NCBI RefSeq assembly: GCF_024699075.1
Contig: NZ_JAILQF010000064.1
Span: forward strand, 1-23,794
From: Butyrivibrio sp.
GTDB taxonomy: Bacteria > Bacillota_A > Clostridia > Lachnospirales > Lachnospiraceae
Direction of reading: 5' to 3'
Length of the DNA stretch: 23,794 nt
Under the pieces are notes generated by a model. That model did not search any database. It saw only the letters and a list, made by a program, of their open reading frames with translations, and was not told the origin of the DNA. Shown here one piece after another: positions 8,307-15,989 of this stretch. The position numbers and the translations under genes are program-made. Position 1 is the stretch's first letter. Every line of letters begins with the position of its first letter.

Positions 8307-8336
8307 GCGGCTGGTACTAATACCGGTCGCTTTTTT
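8307..8336 (+). terminator. Rho-independent terminator after the rsmD-coaD operon
   Basis: GCGGCTGGTA (8307-8316) pairs with TACCGGTCGC (8321-8330) along all ten positions, two of them G-U, around a CTAA loop, followed directly by six Ts (8331-8336). This is a clear intrinsic terminator. The remaining bases up to 8431 are AT-rich and hold no gene; TTTGCA (8352-8357) with TAGTAT (8374-8379) could be a weak promoter for the amidase. Confidence 0.9.
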
Positions 8337-8444
8337 AGGAAAAGAAGAACTTTGCAAAGAATGTAAAGATAATAGTATTTGTAATAAAAATTTATATTAA
8401 ATATTTTTTTAATAATATAATAATTTACTTTGGAGGATGAATTG

Positions 8445-9500
8445 ATGAGAAACAGGTTCAAGACAATTGTTAGTGTTATCATGCTTTCGGTAATGGTATT
8501 TGCTCTTATATTTACTTCTAATAGTGCTACAGCTACAGTCAGTGCCGCCAAGGATAATGTCGTAATAGTACTTGATCCTGGTCATGGCGGAACAGGCGAT
8601 AGGAACCTTGGAGCTCAGTACAATGGCATTAGTGAGAAGGAAATTACTTTACAGGTAGCTAATTATTTGAAGTCCTATCTTGATAACTTTGATAATGTAA
8701 CTGTATATATGACAAGAACTACTGATACTGTTGTAAGTCTTGAAGATAGAGTTAAGTACGCAAAAAGCGTTAATGCTGACTTTATGTATTCAATACATTT
8801 CAATGCTTCTGTAGAGCATGACCTTTGCGGTTCTGAAGTATGGGTATCTGCTTATGACAGCTATTATGAGAACGGATATGAGTTTGCATGTGCAGAAGTT
8901 GAAGAGCTTTCTAACCTTGGCCTTTATATAAGAGGTATCAAGACAAGACTTGGAAGTAAGGGCGATTATTATGGCATAATAAGACATGCCAGAAATTATG
9001 GTGTAAATGCTGTTATTATAGAGCATTGCTATCTTGATCATCCAGCTGACCTTGCATGGCTCAGATCTCAGGAAGATCCTTACAAGACCCTTGCAGTAGC
9101 TGATGCTACAGCAATTGCCAAGTATTTTGGACTTAAGTCTACAAAACTTGGACTTGACTATTCTACATATAAAAACGTAGATATTCCAACCCCTACAACA
9201 GTTATGGCCAATGATCTTACAGCGCCAACAGTTTGCACACTTAATTCTGCTAGTAAGAACAGCTCAACAGGTGATATCACAGCTAATATAACAGCTTCAG
9301 ATCCTGATTCACCTATTATCTATTACAGATACAGCTTTGACGGTGGCACTAACTGGTCATTTGTGGTTGCATGGGACAGAACCAAGACAACAGATACAGT
9401 AGTTATAAAAGATCCTACCAATAAGGCCACAAGTCTTACTATTCAGGTTTACAATCAGTATGATCTTAAAACTACAAGTAATACAATTAGCATTAAGTAA
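8445..9500 (+). CDS. secreted N-acetylmuramoyl-L-alanine amidase (Amidase_3) with C-terminal Ig-like region
   Basis: This zinc amidase cleaves the bond between muramic acid and the stem peptide in peptidoglycan, outside the membrane. Residues 1-34 form a signal peptide: charged MRNRFK, a hydrophobic stretch, then a VSA-like cleavage site. The catalytic domain (about 38-235) has the zinc ligands H47 in LDPGHGG, E66 in EKEITLQVA and H118 in SIHFNA, plus the catalytic Glu E193 in VIIEHCYLD. Residues ~245-351 are Thr/Ser-rich with a beta-sandwich look (YYRYSFDGGTNWSFV), probably an Ig-like or wall-binding module. The ATG at 8445 is chosen because GGAGG at 8432-8436 is 8 bases before it; the in-frame TTG at 8430 would overlap that site. 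It is followed after 24 bases by the rsuA-type gene. Confidence 0.9.
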   Translation: MRNRFKTIVSVIMLSVMVFALIFTSNSATATVSAAKDNVVIVLDPGHGGTGDRNLGAQYNGISEKEITLQVANYLKSYLDNFDNVTVYMTRTTDTVVSLEDRVKYAKSVNADFMYSIHFNASVEHDLCGSEVWVSAYDSYYENGYEFACAEVEELSNLGLYIRGIKTRLGSKGDYYGIIRHARNYGVNAVIIEHCYLDHPADLAWLRSQEDPYKTLAVADATAIAKYFGLKSTKLGLDYSTYKNVDIPTPTTVMANDLTAPTVCTLNSASKNSSTGDITANITASDPDSPIIYYRYSFDGGTNWSFVVAWDRTKTTDTVVIKDPTNKATSLTIQVYNQYDLKTTSNTISIK

Positions 9501-9524
9501 TGATTAATATAACGTGAGGAAGAA

Positions 9525-10259
9525 TTGAAAAGACTCGATAAATATTTAGCTGATTTTGGTATCGGCACTAGAAAGCAGATCAAAGATCATATCAAAAACG
9601 GAGCTGTTACAGTAAATGGAGCTCCTGCTTTAAAAGCTGATATGCATATTGATGAAAATACTGATAAGGTAGTATTTATGGGTAGCGAGCTCGTATTTGA
9701 GAAGTTTCGTTATTACATGCTCAATAAGCCTGACGGTGTAATATCTGCGACTAAGGATGGACGTACGACTACGGTTTTAAATCTCCTTGGAGATGAGAAT
9801 ACCAAGGACCTTTCGCCTGTTGGAAGACTTGATATAGACACAGAAGGCCTTCTTATCATTACTAATGACGGGCAGCTTATCCACAGACTTTTATCACCTG
9901 CCCATCATGTAGATAAGGAATATGAGATTCATCTTGATCATGAACTGACAGATACTGATATAGATAAGCTCTGTAAGGGACTTGATATCGGTGATGTCAA
10001 AAAGGATGGATCTCCGGATATGACCATGCCAGCTTCATTAAGACTTGGGGATAATGATAACGAGGGACGCCCTGTAGTATATCTGACACTTCATGAAGGA
10101 AGATTTCATCAGGTTAAAAGGATGATGGAAGCAGTTGGCAATAAGGTTCTGTATCTTAGAAGAATCAGAATGGGCAAAGTAGTACTTGATGAAAGCCTTG
10201 ATCTTGGCGAGTACAGAAGACTTACTGATGAAGAGATCAGTTCTCTTTTGAATAACTGA
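9525..10259 (+). CDS. rsuA: RsuA/RluB-type pseudouridine synthase (TTG start)
   Basis: This enzyme isomerises a uridine to pseudouridine in ribosomal RNA; RsuA acts on 16S U516. An S4 RNA-binding domain (KRLDKYLADFGIGTRKQIKDHI...) occupies about residues 1-50. The catalytic domain has LNKPDGVISAT (66-76) and GRLDIDTEGLLIITNDG (100-116), where D103 is the catalytic Asp, then GRFHQVKRMM near the C-terminus. The 244-residue length is normal. The start is TTG at 9525: GTGAGGA at 9514-9520 is well placed and the S4 domain begins immediately. RsuA is preferred over RluB/RluE because of the VISAT...TVLNLL pattern, but this is not decisive. The 3' end is duplicated just downstream. Confidence 0.88.
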   Translation: MKRLDKYLADFGIGTRKQIKDHIKNGAVTVNGAPALKADMHIDENTDKVVFMGSELVFEKFRYYMLNKPDGVISATKDGRTTTVLNLLGDENTKDLSPVGRLDIDTEGLLIITNDGQLIHRLLSPAHHVDKEYEIHLDHELTDTDIDKLCKGLDIGDVKKDGSPDMTMPASLRLGDNDNEGRPVVYLTLHEGRFHQVKRMMEAVGNKVLYLRRIRMGKVVLDESLDLGEYRRLTDEEISSLLNN

Positions 10260-10303
10260 TCTTTAAACTGATGAAGAGATCAATTCTCTTTTGAATAACT
10301 GAT
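10224..10303 (+). repeat. tandem duplication of the rsuA 3' end (period 43)
   Basis: Bases 10224-10260 and 10267-10303 are identical at 36 of 37 positions, differing only at CAGTTC versus CAATTC. The first copy holds the last codons and stop of rsuA; the second lies beyond the stop. Each copy contains AAGAGA and TCTCTT, which pair around a 5-base loop, so the hairpin is also doubled. The near identity points to a recent event. Confidence 0.9.
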
Positions 10304-10359
10304 TAATTAACAACATTTTTAGCTACACTTTTATAAATTATATTAAAAAAAGGATTTAT

Positions 10360-10962
10360 ATGAATAAAGTATATAAGGGCGATTTCGGCCACATTTTTTA
10401 CCAAAGAAAAAATGCAGTAATTAGAACAACGATAATGGGATGTATAATCCTTGTTTTGTTCATTGCAGGTCTTATTATTGCAGGATCCAACAAGAATATC
10501 TTCTCGATAGTTGCAGCGCTTGGCTGCCTTCCTATGGGATGGAGCGTTATAAATCTCATAATGTATTACAGGGCAGTGCCTCTTACACAAAGCTCTTACG
10601 ACAAGATCAAAGATCATGCAGGAAGTCTTTATGTAATCTATGACCTTAGTCTTACCTCTGAAAAGAGTACTTTCAATGTAGGTGCTATTACTGTACTTGG
10701 CAAGAACATAGCTGGATTTACAGAGGATGAGAACACAGATATTCAGGATTGCCAGGATCATATTAAGCATCAGATATCTCTTAGTAAGTACCACGATTAT
10801 TCTATCAAGATATATAGAAATGTTGATGATTTCTGTAAGCGCCTTGATGAACTTGAAAAGCTCAGAAAAGATCACAACATAGATCCTAAGGAACTTGAGA
10901 GTTTATGGACTCCGGGAACGATACAGACAGTACCGGGAATACTTAAGTCTATATCGCTTTAA
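10360..10962 (+). CDS. two-span membrane protein of unknown function
   Basis: No family is recognised. The 200-residue protein has a short N-terminal tail, two hydrophobic segments (about 22-42, IMGCIILVLFIAGLIIAG, and 47-70, IVAALGCLPMGWSVINLIMYY), then a hydrophilic domain of ~130 residues with mixed helix and strand character. The second segment is followed by R71, so the large domain is probably cytosolic. AAAAGGA (10347-10353) gives a ribosome binding site 6 bases before the ATG. It lies between two pseudouridine synthase genes, and codon use looks like its neighbours. The strand is secure because the antisense frame over 10303-10875 has no supporting features. Confidence 0.75.
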   Translation: MNKVYKGDFGHIFYQRKNAVIRTTIMGCIILVLFIAGLIIAGSNKNIFSIVAALGCLPMGWSVINLIMYYRAVPLTQSSYDKIKDHAGSLYVIYDLSLTSEKSTFNVGAITVLGKNIAGFTEDENTDIQDCQDHIKHQISLSKYHDYSIKIYRNVDDFCKRLDELEKLRKDHNIDPKELESLWTPGTIQTVPGILKSISL

Positions 10963-11017
10963 CTAAAGTCATAGCGTTCAAGAAATCATAATATTAGAGA
11001 TTGAATTAAAGAATAAT

Positions 11018-12037
11018 ATGAAAGAAATTGTAATCAAAGATAATGAATCCGGAAAGAGGTTTGATAAGTTTTTAGGCCAGTATTTATCAAAAGCTTCTTC
11101 CGGTTTTATCTATAAGATGCTTCGCAAAAAGAATATAACGCTTAATGGCAAAAAGGCTACAGGTCAGGAAAAGCTGCAAAAGGGAGATATTGTGGTTTTG
11201 TGGTTTTCTGATGATACCTTCCTTAAATTTGCAAATGAAAGACTTGCCAGTGCTGAAAGAGGCGAGGGAGTTAACGTTTCTGAGTTCAAGAAGGCATATC
11301 ATAACATAAAAGGCGTAAGCGTGATCTATGAAAACAAGGACGTTTTATTTGTAAATAAGCCTGTCGGAGTCCTCACGCAGAAGGCTGAACAAGGCGATGT
11401 ATCTCTTAATGAGTGGATTGTCGGATATCTTCTTGAAATGGGAGTAATTGATCCTGAAAGTCTTATAACCTTCAGACCATCTGTAAGCAACAGACTTGAC
11501 AGGAATACATCCGGAATAGTAATCTGCGCCAAGACCCTCAAGGGTGCTCAGATGATGGCTAAAGGGCTTAAAGAAAGAACCTTCAAAAAGTATTACAGAA
11601 CAGTTGTAAAAGGAATAATAGATAAGCCGGAAGAGATAACAGGCTATCTAACTAAAGATAGAAAAAGTAATACAGTATCTGTATCGCAAGTAAAGAGTGA
11701 TTCGTCCTATATTGAGACTGCCTATAGCCCTGTTGGCATCAATGAGAAATGGCAGCTTACTTATCTAGAAGTAGAGCTTAGAACGGGTAAGACGCATCAG
11801 ATAAGGGCTCATTTGGCCAGTATAGGTCATCCTATAATTGGCGATCCCAAGTATGGTGATGAAAAGATAAATGATACCTATAAGCAGACCTACGGCCTTA
11901 AGGGACAGCTTCTTCATTGCTACAGACTTGAATTTCCTGATGACAGTGAAGCATTCGGAGATCTTTCGGGAAAAGAGATAATAGCACCTTTATTTTCAAA
12001 ATTCGGCAATCTTATAAAAGATAAATTTGAAGATTAA
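11018..12037 (+). CDS. RluA-family (RluC/RluD-like) pseudouridine synthase
   Basis: The protein makes pseudouridine in RNA, most likely 23S rRNA. An S4 domain covers roughly residues 1-60 (GKRFDKFLGQYLSKASSGFIYKML). The RluA catalytic domain starts at YENKDVLFVNKPVGVLT (104-120). The catalytic Asp is D161 in NRLDRNTSG, and the domain continues with RTGKTHQIRAHLASIGHPIIGD. The length of 339 residues is normal for RluC/D proteins. The NRLDRNTSG form, where many RluD have HRLDKxTSG, resembles the Firmicutes RluC-like subgroup, so the target site is left open. No good ribosome binding site precedes the ATG at 11018; the S4 domain begins so soon that a later start is unlikely. Confidence 0.88.
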   Translation: MKEIVIKDNESGKRFDKFLGQYLSKASSGFIYKMLRKKNITLNGKKATGQEKLQKGDIVVLWFSDDTFLKFANERLASAERGEGVNVSEFKKAYHNIKGVSVIYENKDVLFVNKPVGVLTQKAEQGDVSLNEWIVGYLLEMGVIDPESLITFRPSVSNRLDRNTSGIVICAKTLKGAQMMAKGLKERTFKKYYRTVVKGIIDKPEEITGYLTKDRKSNTVSVSQVKSDSSYIETAYSPVGINEKWQLTYLEVELRTGKTHQIRAHLASIGHPIIGDPKYGDEKINDTYKQTYGLKGQLLHCYRLEFPDDSEAFGDLSGKEIIAPLFSKFGNLIKDKFED

Positions 12038-12108
12038 AGATTATAAATCTGATTGAGTCCTGGAAAATCAGAACTCAGAGATAATAATGTGTAGATATAA
12101 GGAGTTAT

Positions 12109-12642
12109 ATGGCAACCTGGAATTCCAGAGGCCTTCGAGGTTCGGTACTTGAAGATATGATAAACCGTACCAATGAGAAGTATCTTCTAGATGAGCTTGC
12201 TCTCATTCAGAAAATTCCGACCCCGATCACGCCCATAAACATTGACAAAGAGACAAGACACATCACTTTAGCTTATTTTGACCAGAAGAGTACCGTTGAC
12301 TACATCGGTACCGTTCAGGGAATACCTGTATGCTTCGATGCTAAAGAGTGCGCTGTTGATACCTTTTCTTTACAGAATATCCATCCTCATCAGGTAACCT
12401 TTATGGAGAACTTTGAAAAACAGGATGGAGTAGCTTTTTTTCTTATTTATTATACAGGAAGGGATGAGCTTTATTATCTTCCTTTCAGAAATCTGAAAGT
12501 GTTCTGGGACAGAGCCCAGGCAGGTGGCCGCAAGAGCTTCAGATACGATGAGCTTGATACGGAATATTTTATTGATCACAAAGCAGATGGATTAGTACCA
12601 TATCTTGAACCTTTACAAAAAGATCTTGAGAGCAGGGAATAA
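12109..12642 (+). CDS. recU: Holliday junction resolvase RecU
   Basis: RecU is the Gram-positive Holliday junction resolvase, cutting four-way junctions during recombination and chromosome segregation. The 177-residue protein shows the family pattern: SRGLRGSVLEDMINRTNEKYL near the N-terminus, IPTPITPINI, then the nuclease core STVDYIGTVQGIPVCFDAKE (61-80), in which D64, D77 and K79 correspond to the metal-binding and catalytic set (the position of D77 is Glu in Bacillus), and SLQNIHPHQ (87-95). It lacks the ~30-residue N-terminal extension of the Bacillus protein. AAGGAG (12099-12104) precedes the ATG. In Bacillus recU pairs with ponA; here it lies between an RluA-family gene and the his cluster. 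Confidence 0.9.
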   Translation: MATWNSRGLRGSVLEDMINRTNEKYLLDELALIQKIPTPITPINIDKETRHITLAYFDQKSTVDYIGTVQGIPVCFDAKECAVDTFSLQNIHPHQVTFMENFEKQDGVAFFLIYYTGRDELYYLPFRNLKVFWDRAQAGGRKSFRYDELDTEYFIDHKADGLVPYLEPLQKDLESRE

Positions 12643-12673
12643 ATCTGTTTTTGTGATTTTTTTAATTTTTTCT

Positions 12674-12702
12674 TTGACATACACTGATATGTTTAGTATA
12701 CT
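12674..12702 (+). promoter_or_regulatory. sigma-A promoter of the histidine cluster
   Basis: A perfect TTGACA (12674-12679), a 17-base spacer and TATACT (12697-12702) make a near-consensus promoter, preceded by a T-rich stretch (12650-12673). Transcription should start near 12709, leaving a leader of about 100 bases before hisZ. The ribosome binding site TGAGG is at 12798-12802. Confidence 0.85.
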
Positions 12703-12703
12703 C

Positions 12704-12750
12704 GTAACTAGTTTAATTTAGTAATTAGGTAGCATGGTAACACGTTACCA
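12704..12750. promoter_or_regulatory. palindromic operator candidates in the his leader
   Basis: TGGTAAC (12735-12741) and GTTACCA (12744-12750) form a perfect 7-bp inverted repeat with a 2-base centre. A weaker copy, GTAAC-TA-GTTTA, lies at 12704-12715 over the predicted transcript start; the two centres are 33 bases apart, close to three helical turns. The upper copy contains AACTAGTT, reminiscent of TrpR-type operators, and a TrpR-family regulator (YerC/HisR) has been proposed for his genes in Firmicutes. The link to that regulator is inference. The hairpin loop would be too small for RNA action alone, so protein binding to DNA is favoured. Confidence 0.5.
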
Positions 12751-12807
12751 AGATAAAGTGCTTCGCATATATCCTTTTTACTGACAAAATAATGAAATGA
12801 GGTATTT

Positions 12808-13926
12808 ATGAGCAAAGAACTTGTGCATACACCCGAAGGTGTAAGAGACGTTTATGGTACAGAATCTTATGAACGCAGCACTGTAAAGCATAAGATCAAG
12901 GAGATCATGTACAGATACGGATATGAGAATATCCTTACACCTACTTTTGAATTTTTTGATGTATTTGCCAAGGAGATAAGCCAGGCAAGCGCCAGAGATC
13001 TTTATAAGTTTTTTGACAATGAAGGTAATACTCTTGTCCTTCGCCCTGACTTTACACCATCTGTGGCAAGATGTATCGCCAAGTATTTTATGGAAGACAA
13101 TGACCCTGTAAGGATCTGCTATAGCGGCAATATCTTTATTAATACCCATCGTCTTCAGGGTAAGCTTCGCGAGCATACTCAGATGGGCGCAGAGCTTATG
13201 TGCGATGGGTCAGTCAATGCTGATGCTGAGATGATCGCTATGATGATCGAGTCTATAAGAGCAACCGGACTTACTGATTTTAAGGTTACTATTGGAGATG
13301 CAGATTATTTTAAGGGTATCATTGAAGAAGCGGGCATAGGCGAAGATATTGAGACTCAGCTTAGAGAATATCTGGCAGGATATAATTATTCAGCGCTTGA
13401 GGATTATCTTCATGAACTTGTAAAGGACAACAAGATAGAATCAAAGTATGCAGATATTCTTATTCATATGCCTGATTTTACAACAGCTGATGAACTTGAA
13501 GAAGGTGCTGCTGACCTTGTTAATTCAAAATCCAGATCTTCTATAGAAAGACTTAAGAACTTATATCATCTTCTTGATGTATACGGAGCATCAGATAATG
13601 TATCCTTTGATCTTGCAATGCTCTCTGAGTACAACTACTACACAGGTGTCATGTTCAGGGCTTACACCTACGGCGTTGGAGATGCGATAGCCAAGGGCGG
13701 AAGATATGACAATCTTTTATCTAAGTTTGGTAAAGATGCACCTGCTATTGGATATATGGTAGATCTTGAATATCTTATGAGTGCTCTTTACAGCCAGAAG
13801 ATAGATATTCCTTACAGCCAGGAACCTGATATTATAACCTACAATGACTCAGACTATGAACAAAAGCTTGCCTTGGCACAGAACAAGAGAGCTCAGGGTT
13901 ACTACATAGTCTTAAAGCATGAATGA
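12808..13926 (+). CDS. hisZ: ATP phosphoribosyltransferase regulatory subunit HisZ
   Basis: HisZ is a catalytically dead histidyl-tRNA synthetase paralogue that forms a hetero-octamer with short-form HisG and gives it activity and histidine feedback control. The class II synthetase core is recognisable: HTPEGVRDVYG at the N-terminus, LRPDFTPSVARCIAKYF, the motif 2 region YSGNIFINTHRLQGKLREHTQMGAEL, and motif 3 GGRYDNLLSKFGKDAPAIGY. At 372 residues it lacks the anticodon-binding domain of true HisRS, as expected. The pairing with a 214-residue HisG directly downstream (17-base gap) strongly supports HisZ over HisS. It is the first gene after the his promoter. Confidence 0.92.
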   Translation: MSKELVHTPEGVRDVYGTESYERSTVKHKIKEIMYRYGYENILTPTFEFFDVFAKEISQASARDLYKFFDNEGNTLVLRPDFTPSVARCIAKYFMEDNDPVRICYSGNIFINTHRLQGKLREHTQMGAELMCDGSVNADAEMIAMMIESIRATGLTDFKVTIGDADYFKGIIEEAGIGEDIETQLREYLAGYNYSALEDYLHELVKDNKIESKYADILIHMPDFTTADELEEGAADLVNSKSRSSIERLKNLYHLLDVYGASDNVSFDLAMLSEYNYYTGVMFRAYTYGVGDAIAKGGRYDNLLSKFGKDAPAIGYMVDLEYLMSALYSQKIDIPYSQEPDIITYNDSDYEQKLALAQNKRAQGYYIVLKHE

Positions 13927-13943
13927 TAGAAACGAGGACAACT

Positions 13944-14588
13944 ATGAGATATTTAACATTCGCCCTTGGTAAAGGTCGCCTTGTCAAAAGTACAATGGAG
14001 CTTCTTGATAAATGTGGTATACAGTGCGAAGAAGTAACTGACAAGGATACACGAAAACTTATTTTTACAAATGAAGAATTAAAGCTTAAGTTCTTTCTTG
14101 CTAAAGGCCCGGACGTTCCGACTTATGTTGAATACGGCGCAGCTGATATAGGAATCGTCGGAGAAGATACTATCCTTGAGGAAGAGCGTAATGTATATGA
14201 AGTACTTGATCTTGGCTTTGGCAAATGCCGTATGTGTGTTGCAGGACCGCCGCAGGCAAGAGATCTTTTGAGCCATCATGAGATGATACGTGTTGCCAGC
14301 AAGTATCCTAATATTGCCAAGAACTATTTCTATAATAAGAAAAATCAGACTGTTGATATTATAAAGCTCAACGGCTCTGTAGAGCTCGGTCCTATAGTAG
14401 GACTCTCTGATGTTATTGTCGATATAGTAGAGACCGGCTCAACACTTAAAGCTAACGGCCTTGAAGTTCTCGAAGAGATCTGCCCATTGTCAGCAAGGGT
14501 CATCGTGAACCCTGTCAGCATGCAGATGGAGAACGAAAGAATCAGAAAAATAGTAGCTGATCTGAAGAAGGCATTGATTCTTGAATAA
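13944..14588 (+). CDS. hisG: ATP phosphoribosyltransferase catalytic subunit HisG (short form)
   Basis: HisG condenses ATP with PRPP to give phosphoribosyl-ATP, the first and controlled step of histidine synthesis. The short form lacks the C-terminal regulatory domain and needs HisZ. Family features: LTFALGKGRLVKSTMELL (4-21), GAADIGIVGEDTI (65-77) and the PRPP-binding loop DIVETGSTLKANGL (160-173). The length of 214 residues is typical. ATG at 13944 is preferred because GAGGA at 13934-13938 sits 5 bases before it and the conserved N-terminus begins there; the in-frame ATG at 13923 would add seven residues overlapping the hisZ stop. Confidence 0.95.
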   Translation: MRYLTFALGKGRLVKSTMELLDKCGIQCEEVTDKDTRKLIFTNEELKLKFFLAKGPDVPTYVEYGAADIGIVGEDTILEEERNVYEVLDLGFGKCRMCVAGPPQARDLLSHHEMIRVASKYPNIAKNYFYNKKNQTVDIIKLNGSVELGPIVGLSDVIVDIVETGSTLKANGLEVLEEICPLSARVIVNPVSMQMENERIRKIVADLKKALILE

Positions 14589-14673
14589 TACATGATATCG
14601 CAAAAATGATCAATCAAAGAATAAACCTTAATAAGAATATATATCTTTATAGTAATTTTTTCCGGAGGAACCA

Positions 14674-15963
14674 ATGAGAATCGTAAAATTAACAGATGAA
14701 TCCAAGTCAGAGCTTCTTGATATTTTGAAAAAAAGAAGTCCTGCAAGCTATACAGAATACGAAAACACAGTAAATGATATAATCAGTAATGTTAGAGAAA
14801 ATGGTGATAAAGCCTTATTTGAGTACACAGAGAAGTTTGACAAGTGTGTTATTACTAAAGATACTGTAAAAGTTACAAGACAGGAAATTGAGGAAGCTTA
14901 CAAAAAGCTTGATCCCGAATTTATCGAAGTCATGAAAAAGTCTGCTGCCAATATCAGAGACTTCCATGAGAAGCAAAAGAGGGAATCCTGGATCTCTACT
15001 AAAGATGATGGCTCAATACTTGGCCAGAGAATACTTCCTATTGAAATTTCAGGTGTATATGTTCCAGGCGGAAAGGCAGCTTATCCAAGCTCTGTTCTTA
15101 TGAACGTAGTTCCTGCCAAGGTTGCAGGTGTTGAACGTATTGTAATGGTTACTCCTCCTCAGAAGGATGGATCACTTAATGCAGGAACACTTGTAGCTGC
15201 TGATATTGCAGGCGTTACAGAAGTCTATAAGGTAGGTGGTGCTCAGGCAATCGCTGCTATGGCCTTTGGAACAGAATCCATACCTAAAGTAGATAAGATC
15301 ACAGGACCTGGCAATATCTTCGTTGCTCTTGCCAAGAAAGCATGCTTTGGACATGTTTCAATTGATTCTATCGCCGGCCCTTCAGAGATCCTTGTAATAG
15401 CTGATGAAACTGCTAATCCAAGATGGATCGCTGCAGACCTTCTGTCACAGGCTGAGCATGACGAAATGGCTAGCGCAATTCTTGTTACTACATCAGAAGA
15501 GATAGCAAAGCAGGTTTCAGAAGAAATCGATAAGTTTGTAAAAGTACTCGAGCGTAAAGAGATAATCCAGAAATCACTTGATAACTATGGATATGCTTTC
15601 GTGGCTGAAAATATGGATGCTGCAATTGAAGCAGCCAATGCGATTGCTTCAGAGCACTGCGAGATAATAACAGCTAATCCTTTTGAAGTAATGACTAAGG
15701 TCAAGAATGCCGGAGCTCTTTTTCTTGGACATTATTCATCAGAACCGCTTGGAGATTACTTTGCAGGCCCTAACCACATCCTTCCTACTAACCAGACAGC
15801 AAGATTTTTCTCACCACTTTCAGTTGATGATTTTGTTAAGAAGACAAGCATCATTGCTTATTCTGAAGAAGGACTCAGAGCTGTTCACAAGGATGTTGAG
15901 AGATTCGCTAAAGAAGAAGGACTTACAGCTCATGTTAACAGCATAGCAGTAAGATTTGAATGA
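14674..15963 (+). CDS. hisD: histidinol dehydrogenase HisD
   Basis: HisD carries out the last two steps, oxidising L-histidinol through histidinal to histidine with NAD+ and a zinc ion. Residues expected at the site are all present: Q259 and H262 in SQAEHDEMA, the acid-base pair E327-H328 in ASEHCEI, D361 in GDYFAGPNHILPT and H420 in AHVNSIAVR. GPGNIF (211-216) and DSIAGPSEIL (231-240) are also conserved. The length of 429 is normal. CGGAGGA precedes the ATG. An 85-base gap after hisG holds no recognisable signal. The stop (15961-15963) is followed by hisB after 26 bases. Confidence 0.96.
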   Translation: MRIVKLTDESKSELLDILKKRSPASYTEYENTVNDIISNVRENGDKALFEYTEKFDKCVITKDTVKVTRQEIEEAYKKLDPEFIEVMKKSAANIRDFHEKQKRESWISTKDDGSILGQRILPIEISGVYVPGGKAAYPSSVLMNVVPAKVAGVERIVMVTPPQKDGSLNAGTLVAADIAGVTEVYKVGGAQAIAAMAFGTESIPKVDKITGPGNIFVALAKKACFGHVSIDSIAGPSEILVIADETANPRWIAADLLSQAEHDEMASAILVTTSEEIAKQVSEEIDKFVKVLERKEIIQKSLDNYGYAFVAENMDAAIEAANAIASEHCEIITANPFEVMTKVKNAGALFLGHYSSEPLGDYFAGPNHILPTNQTARFFSPLSVDDFVKKTSIIAYSEEGLRAVHKDVERFAKEEGLTAHVNSIAVRFE

Positions 15964-15989
15964 TCAATACTCATCAGAAAGGGAAAAAT

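Noticed and set aside
8430..8444. TTG at 8430 as amidase start
   Set aside because: It would put the GGAGG ribosome binding site inside the gene; the ATG at 8445 is correctly spaced and starts a good signal peptide.
10303..10875. 190-residue open frame on the minus strand
   Set aside because: It lies antisense to the membrane protein gene, has no ribosome binding site or domain, and has a Cys/Tyr/Ile-rich composition typical of a shadow frame.
9525..12037. Two pseudouridine synthases as paralogous duplicates
   Set aside because: They belong to different families (RsuA type, GRLD; RluA type, NRLD) with different domain layouts, so not a recent duplication.
12703..12790. T-box riboswitch in the his leader (AGGTAGCATGGTAACACG resembles the T-box core)
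   Set aside because: The leader is only about 100 bases, with no Stem I, specifier loop or terminator. UGGT would pair with an acceptor whose discriminator is A, not the C expected of tRNA-His. A protein-binding palindrome fits better.
12778..13176. 132-residue minus-strand frame over hisZ
   Set aside because: Antisense to a certain hisZ; no recognisable motif or translation signal.
13860..13926. hisZ truncated by a frameshift near its end
   Set aside because: 372 residues falls in the range of HisZ proteins, which vary at the C-terminus, and no continuing homology was seen in other frames before hisG.
15960..15989. ATG at 15960 as hisB start, overlapping the hisD stop
   Set aside because: It adds ten non-conserved residues; AAAGGGA and the family N-terminus place the start at 15990.
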